Source: Glandiceps talaboti
Taxonomy: Eukaryota; Hemichordata; Enteropneusta; Spengelidae
NCBI RefSeq assembly: GCF_964340395.1
Contig: NC_135551.1
Coordinates: 29,571,455 to 29,635,454 of the forward strand
DNA: 64,000 nt
Direction: 5' to 3'
Made by a program: the position numbers and the translations under genes. Under the pieces are notes generated by a model. It searched no databases. It was not told the DNA's origin and worked only from the letters and a program-made list of their open reading frames with translations. This document shows positions 13,101-28,000 of this stretch, piece by piece (positions within the stretch are counted from its first letter, which is position 1; each line of letters opens with the position of its first letter).

Positions 13101-16100
13101 GCGATATTTTTTTTCCTCGCATATGTACAAAAAATGTTTAGGGTCAGTAGTGAAAAGCTAGGTGGGGTCGGGTAACCGGCACCGAACAATTATATTTTTT
13201 AGGCCTAAAGGTAAAAGAAGTCACTTCTTCAAACCTGATTCTCTAGTGAAGATTAGTTTACATATGTTTCATAGGTAAAGGCTGTACAATTCTCATAAAA
13301 AGAATTTTAACAAATCCATGCAAAAACAACCTATCATTTCATCTTTTACAACTTTACATTGAAAAGTAGTTTTTGAAACATTCAAGTGAATGTACATCCA
13401 TTTGTACATCCATTATCACTGCAAAGTGACAAGTAATGATACAATGCAATATGGCATCGAGTGCTTGGAAAAACATACAAAAATTGATGGGATTTTTTCA
13501 GAAATTTTCTCTGTCACATTTCAATTACATACTGTCCATAAGGGTCAAGTCATCAAAATCAGTTGACTGAATCGAGAGAAAATTGATCTACACCTTCCTA
13601 TTACAGCATATTCAGAAAAGAGCATCAGAGATTGATCTCAACAATACAAGACTTATTTCCAGTAAGTTAAGGACACTTTTACTATCATGACTCAGTTACA
13701 TGCAAATGATATGCAAATTAACCTAGTACATCAGCTGCAATGTACTTTGCCTCATTATGTTAACCTGAATTTCACTGCTTTTAATAAAAATAAATCAGTA
13801 GAAATAATTTGAATAATACGGGTCAGTTGCTAAACATGTATTATAAATTACAAGATTTGAAATTTAATTATATTTGTATTCAAAAATGGTATAAAAATAA
13901 TGTGTATTTCTGTTGTGGTATGTACTAAGGTTAAGCCATGATAAAATAGATCACCACCATTCTTTACATCACCATATGTTTGTGATATCTAATTCCTGAT
14001 GTATACCTCTATTTCATTTTTGCCGCCAACTAAACCTACACACTACATCTATTTTACGGTAAACAATGCTAAAAATATAGAATTAACTTATAAATAATAG
14101 AATCTTAGGAAATATTTACATTCAGTTTGGATTTTCTCAGTTCAATAAAAAGTCAAAATACACTTTCACATAGACTAGACATCTAATGATATTTTCTTGA
14201 CTACGGTGAAAATTAAATAAATAAGCAACAGTTGACAGAATTTTTTGGAAACTTATCCCTTGCCATAAAATACAGTGCAAGGTTTTATTTTCATTCACAA
14301 TTTTAATTTATTCAATAATGTACAGATATGTTTTGTGTATTTTCTACTAATTGATATAAAATGTTATTAAATTTAACCTGGTATATTTTAGCTAAATCAT
14401 TGAGTTTTTGTTATTGTAATTATTGTAAATTATTTATTCTCTAAGTTCGGAACTAATACAAATTATAAACTGCTGAGTTTGCCAAAGACTTTTTATATAG
14501 AGTTACTGAGTAATGATTCCACCTTTAAAAATAATAAAAATAATAATAATAACATTAATAATATACTAATTTACATGATAACATTTTTTCTTTTATGAAA
14601 ATTAATATTTTCTGGGAAGAACATAGACTTGGTTTCTGTTTTGTGTTGAATTTATCTAAAGGAATAAATCGATATACATGTACATGTACAGTATAAGCTC
14701 CCACAAATAACCCCTGGTAGAAAAATGATTAAGAACAGTTCCAAAACCAAGTATAATATTCTTACATTTAGCAAAAGGTCAAAATTATTCATATTGTGTT
14801 TGAATACACCAGTGTGGATGTTATGAATATTGTGACTCCAGGGTTAACTCCATGACATATATATATCAAACAGTGACATACATGGAAAGTATCCGAATCC
14901 CGGCATGAGAATATTACAATCACTTTAGTACTTTTCATCCTTCAAAGAAAATACAAATATACCATCTATCTTGTTAGACTCATAGTTCTGAACTATCAAA
15001 GACTCATATGAGTGTAAATAACACATGAGAAGGCATAAAAATATATTGTAGTAGTTCCGAATTCAGAGTTTAAATAACACATGAGAAGGCATAAAAAACA
15101 TCTTGTAGTGGTTCCGAATTCAGAGTGTAAATGAGAAATGAGAATGAGTATTGCTTTCATGACTTTAGGCAATCTTTCCCAAAAAACAGTTTGATTTCTT
15201 TTCAGATTTGGAATCCATTTACCATGGTTATCATATCATGACAATGTGTATTGTCATAGTTCATTTACATCCATTGTAAAAGTCAATAACCACTAATCTA
15301 TGGCAGCCAATCCATTTAAATTCAATTTGATCTTTAAACTCTGACTGTAATCTTAGTTTTATATGTGGGTTGTTCTTATCTTCAGTTCTTAAATATTACA
15401 TGTACACATACATACACATCATGTGCATGTACCACTCTGCAATATTTTTGCTGCAGTTTTAGAATGCAAGTAAAACTGGCAGAGAAATCAATCTGTTGAA
15501 TTAGGATTGGTTTGCTCTGTTAAATGAGCGAAAACTTAGTCCCAAATACACAGAAAACTATCGGTGTTAATCTGTAAAATTTCAGTTTTTGCTCACTATA
15601 TTTACAGCTAGTATAACAATTATGTAAGGTCAATGATTTAAGTAAAACATCTTTCCATATTCAGTATTCTTATGTATCCCCATTCTCGCAAACTAGAGCA
15701 CATATTTCAACTGAAGGGTACATTTTGGACAGTGCCATAAAGAGTCTTGTGGTTTACGACTGTATGTCCTCTAAACTACTAGCTGTTCAAATTCAGGGCT
15801 GTCTTGTCCTGAGAACTAAAATTTACTTTAAAAAATCTTTGACTACATATCAGACAGTTCCTAAAAATCCTACTTTTTTCAATTCATATTTTTTCACATT
15901 TGGAGTGAAATTGTGATGAATTCTAATATTATGTAAATACATTAATATGCTAATGTATGTAAAATATGTCCCTCTAAATTTTAATTTTGTGGAGAATGTT
16001 AATGTAATGCAAATAAATTTGATAACTTCATTAAAATATACCCTATCAAATCTCACTTTTGTGGTGTATGCTACTTTCATGCAAATATGCTAATTTATGT

Positions 16101-19050
16101 AAATTTTTCATCACGCCAACTTCCAAATTTGTGGAGAACCCTGAATAAACATATTTTCTTTTGCAACGGAAATCTCAAATGTCAGTCACCTATAAATAAT
16201 TCAATTTTCTAACACTGTATTTTCCTCTTCACTTGCCACGATGTACATGTATGCCATCAATCAATTCTCTTATACAGTAGTTAATTTTTATATGTCTGCC
16301 TCATGATAGTATAGTGGGTACAGGCTGACTCTGTATTTGTGTATGTTACAGGAAGTTAGTAAAGAAGCTGATAAAATACTCCATAAAATGAGAATGATCA
16401 GTATGACTCTCTCAACATACATACATACTACTACATAACTAGGAGTCTACTAGACTAGTGTGATACGTGGTCTTACAAAATAAATACAACCCATCTCATC
16501 CACTCTTCATGCATGCATAGAAACTGTTACTTCCAGGCATACTTTAGTTCCTACAACTGGTTTCGTGACTTTAATATCCAATATAGATTTTGAGTTTGCT
16601 TTCCTTATACATATAAGGCCTTCATATTATAATAGATACAACACTTCATATTTACTGCCTTTCATAGACAGATTTTGGCAGTGTTATGATATTCCAAATC
16701 TACACTTTTAAGTTTCAGTTTCAGTCTAACATTTATATTTTCATGGATCGATTTTGGCAGTGTTATGATACATGTATATCAAATCTAACTTATCTCTCAG
16801 TTTCGTTTTTAGATTATCCAACTTTTTACAGACAGGTTTTGGCAGTATTATGATAATTCAACCCCTTCACCCTCATCAGGAATAAATACCCTTCTCACTT
16901 ACTTAAATATAAGAAACAGATCAACCATCCATGTAAATCACAGCATCTTTTACAGATATTTCACAGTGTCATGGGAAAAGTATCAGCTCTGGCTTCCCAG
17001 AATGCACATCAACTGTTACATCCTGTCACCAATACATGTAAATCACATGACTAATTCCAACACTGGTCAAGTACAAAACAATCTATTACCATTCACATCT
17101 CTGTAATGGGTCTCTTGTCTTCAGGCAGATGTCAATTTGACTGTAAGATACATCACGTTGTTAAGTCCTATCAGACTTCTAAACCACTGTAAGATATGTT
17201 GTGTTGTTAAGCCCTATCAGACTTCTAAACCACTGTAAGATATGTCGTGTTGCTATTAAGTCCTATCAGACTTCTAAGCCACTGTAAGATATGTCGTGTT
17301 GCTAAGTCCTATCAGACTTCTAAACCACTGTAAGATATGTCATGTTGTTCAGTCCTATCAGATTTCTAAACCACTGTAAGATACGTTGTGTTGTTCAGCC
17401 CTATCAGACTTCTAAACCACTGTAAGATATGTTGTGTTGTTCAGCCCTGTCAGACTTCTAAGTTCAATTATTCAACAAATGATTGAATTCTGAAGTACAT
17501 GTAAAAGTATTACATGTGCACATAAATATGATGAAGACTGATGTTTCTGAATGTCTATAACACACCTACAAATGTACATATGTGCAATGACTTGAGTATT
17601 TGAAACATACCAGTACATATATCTACCAGTACATAAAATTTATGATTTAGCTAGGTAAGTGTTCTTCTTTGGTTATTTTATTGTCAAGAAAGACGAGATG
17701 AATCTCCATATAAATTGACTTACACAGTTGCCATGGTTTTCAATATTTATGGTCGTTTGTTTTCATTTGTTTCTTGAAAAGCATTCATCACCATGGTTAT
17801 CAGTTTATTGTTAAGTCACACACACACACACACATACATACACACACACTACTTAGTTTGCATGTACTCAGGATTTTCAGACTACGATACACATTAAGAA
17901 TCCTTGCCTGGAGCAATCCTGGTGATATTACTCTGGCAATTGAGGTCTCAGTTTATTACGATAGACAAAAACTGAAACTGTTCAATGTGGTAGTTTACAC
18001 AAGTGGGTGATAACATTGCTTCTGTTGTGTGAATCTAATCACCTTGTAATCAAGATAGTATAAACATTGGAAGAACCCAAAAATGTACCCTGAATGATTA
18101 CGAAAGTCATCTGAAATGCTACTTTACTGTGAGTGTAAATAAACTAACATCCATTCAATAATTTATATCAACATGTCATAACAATATTTTTAGTTTGTGT
18201 CTATCTTAGTAAACCGAGACCTAGATTGCCAAAGTAGTAACATACCAAACTCTTTTGGGTTGTGCGATGTAACTGTAAGCCTGATGTCTGCCCTACCCTT
18301 TAACAATGGACTGACCTGGTGTTAACATAGGGCTGGTGCAGGCATTAACCCTTCCAATGTGGTTAGGATTTGGTGATAGCTATATCGTAAGTATTAGCAC
18401 TGAGCTAGCCTGATGTTAACATACGGCTGGTGCTAACACATACTGGTGGGGTGTTGCCTAGTGTTAGCACTGAAATACATCTACATGCAGCTGGGTATTA
18501 GCCCAGTCAAGCCCAGTCCAGTCTAGCCCAGTCCAGTCAAGCCCAGTTCAGTCAAGCCCAGTCCAGTCTAGCCCAGTTAGAAAGTAATTCTTTAGTTTTA
18601 CTGTACAGCCACCAGGGTTTTATTCATAAAGTTGATACACAATTAATATTAGTTTGAGTTGACTTCAGATGGTATATAAAGTAGGACTTGTAGCTATATT
18701 TGTATTATTCTAAGTTGTGATCCATTAAATACAGAAGGTTTACCTGTATACATACAATAGCCAGACACAGTTGCCCTTTACAAAGTGACTGCAAGCAATG
18801 TTACATGTACATACTGATTATACTAAGTCTGCAAGGTTTAATACATGTCATTTTTCCTACCTGTGCATGTAGTGGCTAAGTCCTACAGTAGGATTACTAG
18901 CAGATACATGCTGTGAATGTCAATCAATTCAGAGAATTCAATATTAGACTCTTATTCACTTACAGCTTTACTTGTATGGTTTCCAAGCAAATCATACTCC
19001 CTTTTCTCTTCTTAGTTACATGTAAGTCTCTCTTTGTGTGTATATGTACC

Positions 19051-19095
<45 letters not shown>

Positions 19096-22000
19096 GCCGG
19101 TCTTTCTTTCTTTCCTTCTCTCTGCCCATCTGTCTGCTCTTTTGCATGTCTACCTCTACCTCTGTCCGACTGTGTTGTCTGTTGTTTCTCTAACCCTCTG
19201 TCCATTTGTTTTTTGTTTGTTTTGAGAGTTGTAATGGGAACAATTTGCCTGATTCCTCATGTTTTTTAACCAAGGTCCCCACCAAAATTATTGTTACATA
19301 ATCTTGGTGGAGAACATTGGTGAAAAGTCTACAAAATTTGCATAGATCTGCATATGTTTTTAAAAAATGCAAGTTTAAAACAAGACTTCTCCTTTCTGTT
19401 AGTGTTATGTGGTTCTAATCCTGTACTAAAACCCCCTTTCTCTGCCTTACTGTCTATATCAGCATGTGTCTGGGTCTCTGTCTGTCAGTCTGTGTCCGCC
19501 TCTGTCTGTCTGGCTCAACTGCAAGCTTTCCCTTCTCACAGAAGGTACATGTATTGCTTTTATAAGCTACAAGGTCATAAATCTCAAGTACTAGAATTAT
19601 GCCATAATATGGTAATATTTAACATAGACTTAGGTAATCCATCTTAAATTCATCAAATTGTATACACATTATACAAGAACATGTACAAAGTACAGTTCAA
19701 ATTGAAAATTGTCCCTGGACTTGATTTTGAACATAACTGCCACTTTCATTAAGTGTCTATGTAGTATAATTACAGATCAAAATAGTTTTAACTATATAAC
19801 ATTAGGCACATCCGAATATCAAAATTAGGTGAGAATATTAATGATGAGAGATACAATTTATACAAATATTCATGGGAATAAACTACTTAACACAAAGCAC
19901 ACATATATTAAGATTGATATTAGATTGGTTTATATTTCATAATTTAGACATTTAAGTGTATTCACTCTAGGTATAATGTAGTGACCATTCATCTTGATTC
20001 AATTCAATTTATATACACAAATGTACCATACACTCTACATAGTCACAACTGTATGAAGCAGATTCAACATTTAGCAAAAAAGTGAAAGTCAAAATAAAGG
20101 AACTTATGTTTTTATCGAGTTTTTACTTTCAGTTATATTAACTTAGTTTTATATCTACATATTCAACAATTTCTGATGTACTAAAATAAATTCTTTTAAA
20201 ATGATGCATCATCACTGAATTTTTATCTTATATATTTCACAATCTGCAAGACATTATTTAAAACGAATCAAATAATAGACTTTTTACATATTACCATGAA
20301 ATGCCTAAATTTTAATTGAGAAATTATTTTCAGTTTCTGATCTGTTTTTTTTTATCAATGAAATAAAATCAGAGAGAATACTTTTTAGTTACTCATAGTT
20401 ACCATAGTTACCATGCATATCTTTCTTAATCAGTCAAATGTAGGTTTATCTAGGCAAAACAACCAATTTCTTTTTTCAGAGAAAATTCATTAAACCGCTT
20501 GAAAACATAGAAATATGTAGTATTCCACGTTACAATTAAAGAAATAATGCCACTCTAGCCCCCTCATTCCCCCCCCCCATTATCATCATTCATGTACATT
20601 TGTAATCGAAAGAATGTACAATACTAAAATTTAGGTAAATTTTTTGCATGCAGACATGATTTGAAAAACAATAGTATTGTAAGCCAGCACCCCTTCAACC
20701 ATTGTTCACGTAATTGAAAGTATGTAATATTAAAATTTAGGTACATGTTTTATACGCTTACATGATTTAAGAAACAATGCTACTGTAGGTCCCACCATCC
20801 ATGATAGTAGCCATGGGGGGGGGGGGGGGGGGGGGGGGAGATAAGGGGTAGTCGAGTGTATGAGATAAACATACGTTGACATGATTTGAGAAGCAATGTG
20901 TAGGCCTCACCATCCATGGTAGTAGAGTGTATGACACTAGCATTGAAGTACGTTGACATGATTCAAGTTGTCAGGGATGTCTCCCTCTAATGACATACTA
21001 TAGTGGCGATATATAAATAATGCATGAATGGTTAGATACTAACATTCAGTTATTACATGCACAGTATAAAAGGTACATACTGACCTTTCATAGCTATAAA
21101 CAAAGTGGTTTTTTGATGATTTTTTTATACAATTGCTTGTTATCTTTCTCATGGCTTTATTTTTGCAAGGTCACTTTGAAACAACACTAGAGAAGGTATA
21201 CGGGTATACAAAATGTATTAGAAAGAGATTATAAAACTCTAACAATACGACGCAATGCTACTGTGAGACGATAAAATTAGCAATAAATGGAACTCTATTC
21301 TACTTTCTAATAACTTCTTGGAACCATAAACGATATATTTTCCACAGCTAAAATATCAATATTAGTTTTCATTAAACTACATTGTATTTCTAAAATCCTC
21401 TTTTTGTAATCAATTTATTTCATATTTACTTATTTATAAACATTGTTTGATGAAATCACATAAATGAACTTTCATTTCAATTGCAATAAATTTATTTATA
21501 ATAATATTTATATTATGACTAATTTTTCAATATTTTTTTTATAATTTGACACTTCTATAATCATCACAATATAATTAATGTGAGCAAAATCACTCTCCCA
21601 GAGCTACAATTATGACCACCTAAGTGAGTACCAAAAAATCAAATGCTATTTTCAGTTTGCAACATGTCAGATACAACCTCTGTTCACAAATGTTTTAAAG
21701 TTTAATAAATTTGTTAATCGTGCAATTTCTACAATTATAGTCAAATACGACACATTAAAAATAAATGATTTAGTTCATGGTATAATATTAGTACTTTACA
21801 AAGGAGCTTTTTCAGATAAATTATTTAAATCTGATGGTAAATCCATTTCTTTCCAGAGGTTGCATGGGTTTTTTTTTCTTTAAGGAAAAGAAAGTCTGAT
21901 ATTCTGTAATTTGACCTCTTAGTATTAGGTGACCTTTGACCTTTGTATATCAAGCAGTAGATTTATCCTCCTTGCATGCCTTGGCATATGAATAAAGTTG

Positions 22001-25000
22001 AACATAAATTCAACACTAGAATACACCCTAGAGGGTGTCAATCTTTCAACCCCTATTTCAAATCTCAATCCCTATTTCAAATCTGAGAGACATGAATCAT
22101 ACGTGTTACTTCCAATATGAATAATTGGGGGTAATTTTGTCCTTGTTTTGCATCTACCACAAAAAATAATTTTGTATTTCACAATAATCACAATTGGCTG
22201 AGATACTAATGCAGATGTCTAAAAACACTGACAGGCAAAAAATACTATATTTCGTTGACAGTGCATTGTATGATGTGCCACCCAGACAGATGGAATTTTG
22301 ATGGTGACTCTACTGACTGATCAAAGCCCTCAGGGGTTAACTACTATAACCTCTGAACTAGTCTTTTGCTTTTTACACTGCTCACATCTGTACAAGTATT
22401 TGTGCAGTTCTGAACCATTGAATGTCAGGTCATTTGTAGTGCTGCCGGATCATTCCATTCACTATGTAGGGGAAAGGGGTGGAAGTTGTACAGGGGTATC
22501 ATGGTACCCTTGGGTAGAAGGAGAGCAGTTACAAATTTACAAATAACCATGCAGTTCATCGGGGGTTCTTTTTCAAAACTCAAGATCCTACCTCCTACAT
22601 GTACATCAGGCAGGGCGGTTTCATGTCTACACTTTGAACAAAAAATGATAAAGTCACGCTTTAAAATATAGGAAAGATCACATCACGTTGAAGATACCTT
22701 CTGTACATGTATGTGTACTATCAGTAAGTCAGGATAGTTTCGAAAGACCTCCTGTAGGTATCCTAAGTCAGGGTGTTTTCAGGAGACCTCCTGTAGGTGT
22801 CCTAAGTCAGGATAGTTTCGAAAGACCTCCTGTACAATGTACATGTAGGTGTCCTAAGTCAGGATGGTTACAGGAGACCTCTTGTACATGTCACAAGTCA
22901 CAAAGGTTTCCTGACCCATCTACATGTACATAGAGACCACACTAACTCTGACCGCAGGTAGGAATTAGAAAGTTTGTTTCAGTGTTTTGCATTTTTTGAA
23001 TACTTACATTCCTGACACAAGACTGACTTTAAAGACATGTTGGACGGTAGATGATGCCTTGCCTACAGCCACTTGAAGTGCATGGTCAATACTGCTGGCA
23101 AACTGACGTAGATATCGCTCCATGGGTTCGGTGCCATCATATGGTACATAGATGTATGGAAATATACCATGAAGATGTAGACATGTCTTCTGACCTGTAA
23201 GAAATCAAAAAATACTTTATTCTCTTGGTTTTAATCTCAGTTAATAAAGTAGTAGTCATGTATTGTTGTGATGTAAAATGACTAGCGTATAAATCCATAT
23301 TGGTTGTTTGAGTGTGTTCAACTTGGCTTGCATGTGATATAATCTACTTTAAGATGTAGGGGAACACCACTCTAGGAAATACAGACATTTTCATAACATA
23401 TGGGTTCTGGAGAATCATTTTGCAATAGCCCATACCAAAGATACGCACAAGATCAACAAGGTTTCAAATATTGAACTTTCATTCAAACAGTTAATCCAGT
23501 GATCATACATGCTGAGAATACCATAATTATAATATAAATATTACATTTATAGTTATACACATAGATAATCCTACAATATAATATTTTTTAAAGATTAAAG
23601 ATTAAATCAAAATGATTTTAAAGTCTTAACAAAAAGTACAAAAAGTAATTTACCGATACTTAATCAGGGATAAGCAAATTATTCACCACATGCTGGTGAG
23701 GTGTTAGAGCCAGCCTAATGTTGACACCGGGCTAACCCAGCATTAGCCGAGACAGTGAATCTTAAGTTGTACTATACATATACATATAGCATACAGTACA
23801 TGTACATTTGTAAGTTACAAACATCAACCCAACTAACAAGTACTTTATATGTAAGTTAAAAACATCAACCCAACTAACAAATACTTTACATGTAAGTTAC
23901 AAACATCAACCCAACTAACAAGTACTTTACATGTAAGTTACAAACATCAACCCAACTAACAAATACTTTACATGTAAGCTACAAACATCAACCCAACTAA
24001 CACAAGTACTTTACATGTACACTACAAACATCAACCCAACTAACAAGTACTTTACATGTAAGTTACAAACATCAAACCCAACTAACAAGTACTTTACATG
24101 TAAGTTACAAACATCAACCCAACTAACAAGTACTTTACATGTAAGCTACAAACATCAACCCAACTAACAAATACTTTACATGTAAGTTACAAACATCAAC
24201 CCAACTAACAAGCACTTTACATGTACACTACAAACATCAACCCAACTAACAAGTACTTTACATGTAAGCTACAAACATCAACCCAACTAACAAATACTTT
24301 ACATGTAAGCTACAAACATCAACCCAACTAACAAGTACTTTACATGTAAGTTACAAACATCAACCCAACTAACAAGTACTTTACATGTACACTACAAACA
24401 TCAAACCCAACTAACAAGTACTTTACATGTAAGTTACAAACATCAACCCAACTAACAAATACTTTACATGTAAGCTACAAACATCAACCCAACTAACAAA
24501 TACTTTACATGTAAGCTACAAACATCAACCCAACTAACAAGTACTTTACATGTACACTACAAACATCAACCCAACTAACAAGTACTTTACATGTAAGTTA
24601 AAAACATCAACCCAACTAACAAGTACTTTACATGTACACTACAAACATCAACCCAACTAACAAGTACTTTACATGTAAGTTAAAAACATCAACCCAACTA
24701 ACAAGTACTTTACATGTACACTACAAACATCAACCCAACTAACAAGTACTTTACATGTAAGTTAAAAACATCAACCCAACTAACAAGTACTTTACATGTA
24801 CACTACAAACATCAACCCAACTTACAAGTACTTTACATGTAAGTTAAAAACATCAACCCAACTAACAAGTACTTTACATGTAAGTTAAAAACATCAACCC
24901 AACTAACAAGTACTTTACATGTAAGCTACAAACATCAACCCAACTTACAAGTACTTTACATGTAAGCTACAAACATCAACCCAACTAACAAGTACTTTAC

Positions 25001-28000
25001 ATGTAAGTTAAAAACATCAACCCAACTAACAAGTACTTTACATGTAAGTTACAAACATCAACCCAACTTACAAGTACTTTACATGTAAGCTACAAACATC
25101 AACCCAACTAACAAATACTTTACATGTAAGTTACAAACATCAACCCAACTAACAAGTACTTTACATGTAAGCTACAAACATCAACCCAACTAACAAATAC
25201 TTTACATGTAAGCTACAAACATCAACCCAACTAACAAATACTTTACATGTAAGCTACAAACATCAACCCAACTAACAAATACTTTACATGTAAGATACAA
25301 ACATCAACCCAACTAACAAGTACTTTACATGTAAGCTACAAACATCAACCCAACTAACAAGTACTTTACATGTACACTACAAACATCAACCCAACTAACA
25401 AGTACTTTTTATTAATAGATAGTGTCAGGTTACTCAGCTCTTCTTCTATTTCATGAAAAGAATGACTGTGGAAGCTGATGAACATGAAATAAAATAAACT
25501 AGCATCTGACTGGAAATGTACACCACTTAACAATTCTTACTTTTTATTTCCTGAGCCATAACAATAATACATTATACACAGTCACTGTCTGAATAATCAT
25601 GGCGGTATAGAGTGATATATACCTCCATATATAATCCCACGAAATCAATGTTAGTTTTACGTAATAATGCTCCGAGTATGATTCCACGAACTAATACAGT
25701 AGGCGAGAAAGTGTAGTCCGCGGAATCATACGAGGAGCATTATGACGTAAAACTGACATTGATTTCATGGGATTATATATTTATCACATAATTCAGTTTT
25801 TCCACATATATTTTCTACAATTTTGAATCGAATTTTACAAATACAATGTACAGCATCGTTTCATCGCACTTTATTCTTCATCATGCATCAAAAATGGCAT
25901 CCGATGACTATGCAAATTACATAATTGTATGACCTGTTGAGAGGTCAATAAAAGTACCTCTACGTATCAGACTCATGCCACCCAAGGATGTATGTAAAGT
26001 AATGTATGCAGTTATGTTTTGAAAGTACATCATTATTACGATAACATGATATTAGCGTAGCATTGGCAGAAACACTCAAAACAGTTGAGAGAAAAAAAGT
26101 TCGGTAGAACAGATGTGATATGGGTATTTGATCTGCCCTGTTTGATGTCACACAGGTGAAGATTTGCACATATTTATGTGATAATCAAACAAAACTGAAG
26201 ATTCAGAAGAATGAGAGCTACATTGTAATTAACTAATGATAACATTTATTCATTTCAAGTCTACAAAATGAAAATTATTGAAATTATAAATGTTCCAAAT
26301 TGATGACATTGTGCTGAACTCATTTTAATAATTAGGGCAAATACATTGTATTTGTAATAATCCAGTTTATCATTGTTGATATAAATACATACATGTAAAT
26401 CACTTGAACCATCACAATACAATTGCATATGTTAAGATTATTACCAAATAATATTTTATTCATAATTTATGGCATCCTTACAAACATTCATCAGTGTTTA
26501 TATCATTGACAGGTGGTGTATGGACAAGAGAGATTGATTTCATTGACCTAAATTCAATATGTACAGAAGACAACATACATGTACTAGCAATACACCTCAT
26601 CTTAGTCCTACGTCGTGATTCGTCAATATGTGGTCATGTGACATTGACAATTTTTACACTGTTCAATGCAATATGACCTGACGTAGGTCAACAATTTATG
26701 TGATATATGTGTATGGGCTTATGATGTCAAATATACATGTATACATGTCTTTCACAGCACCTGAATATGACATCATTCAACAGCTACAAATGTTGAGTGG
26801 ACATTACTGGAGTAGTAGAGTATACAAACAAACCTCCTTCACTGTCGGACCCTAGGTTACAGCAAACATTTCTGTATAATTTTTATTCTTGCATACATAA
26901 AATTGATGGAGTGTGCTACAAAACATACTGACTGATCTTAGGAGTGCAATGTCATATGTCAGTTTGCCTCAAGCCTATGAGTCACCCTAACAGTGTGTCT
27001 TCCTTGAGACTCCATACTTAATCTCAGTCTACTGTTGGAGGGACACAGTGTCCATTGAGGAAATACATGTCATGTGTAATGCTTTCCTTCTGATCACAGC
27101 TTAGTCAATATACATGCTGCTGAGATTAGCTGTCAAGGTCAAGGTCATTTATTAGAAATGTAGCTCACCATATGTACATGACTACAAACTATTAGGCAGT
27201 GAAAAATTACATTGAGGGATCATCATTAATCATATAAGTATAAGGCAGAAAAAAAAATTGTGTGGTTCAACTTCAGATTACACCTGAAGTTTTAGAATAG
27301 GTGGTTAGGTAGATTTCAATTTAAAAAAAAAAAATTTCATGTGTGAGTGTCTAGTTCAGCTAGTTATGTTTTCCGTTGTTTTCCATACATGTATGGTCTC
27401 TGTGTTACATGTATTGGTTTCTTCCCATCAGATGTACGGCCATTGCAGATTGGAAGAACATTTTTATGTCCACTATTTCTTGTGAGACTTCATAATTTTC
27501 ACGATTTTATTATTTTTTTCTCAAATACTTTTTTAAAAAAAGTTTAGGGTCGACAGTGAAAAACTAGGTGGGGTCAGATAACCAAAACCAAACAATTTTT
27601 TTGGCCTAAGAATAGTTGTTCAGTGAATTTCTTACACTGAGAGAGTGACCTGTTGTTGTTTTCACTTATGTTACTAAGCTCCAATAGGAAGGCAGGTATA
27701 TACATTGATTAGTTTCGTCATGTAAGGAAGATATAGCACAATTCATGTAGGCAATTGGATAGATGGAAAGATCTATCCATCGTTTCTGCTTAGGCCAAAC
27801 AAACAAAAAATAGTGTGTTTGCGATAACCTGACTGACTCTACCTAACATGCATAAAGGTAAAATGGTAAAAATTTACTTCTATTTCCGTGTACACCTATG
27901 CCTCATCTTTGGTCACCTTAAAAAATAGTATTCCAGAGAGAAACCATGTCTTTTTAGACTACATGTATATCCATTACATTACAGTCTGCAGAACGTGTTC

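Larger units (their letters stand above)
7503..23007 (-). other. REV3L: REV3L intron 2
   Basis: About 15.5 kb with no exon recognised on either strand. It carries the 31-bp, 46/51-bp, 50-55-bp and 46-bp minisatellites, one copy of an inverted-repeat element at 12825-13208, and a 24-G homopolymer. Stretches such as 13300-15000 and 19650-20500 are plain AT-rich intron in which I see nothing specific. Confidence 0.8.

Noticed and set aside
23790-25407. CRISPR-like regular array
   Set aside because: Whole 41-bp units repeat without unique spacers, and the host is a eukaryote with introns; it is a minisatellite.
25627-25780. Hairpin as a microRNA gene
   Set aside because: The arms are too long and too perfect for a typical precursor and look like terminal inverted repeats; treated as a MITE.
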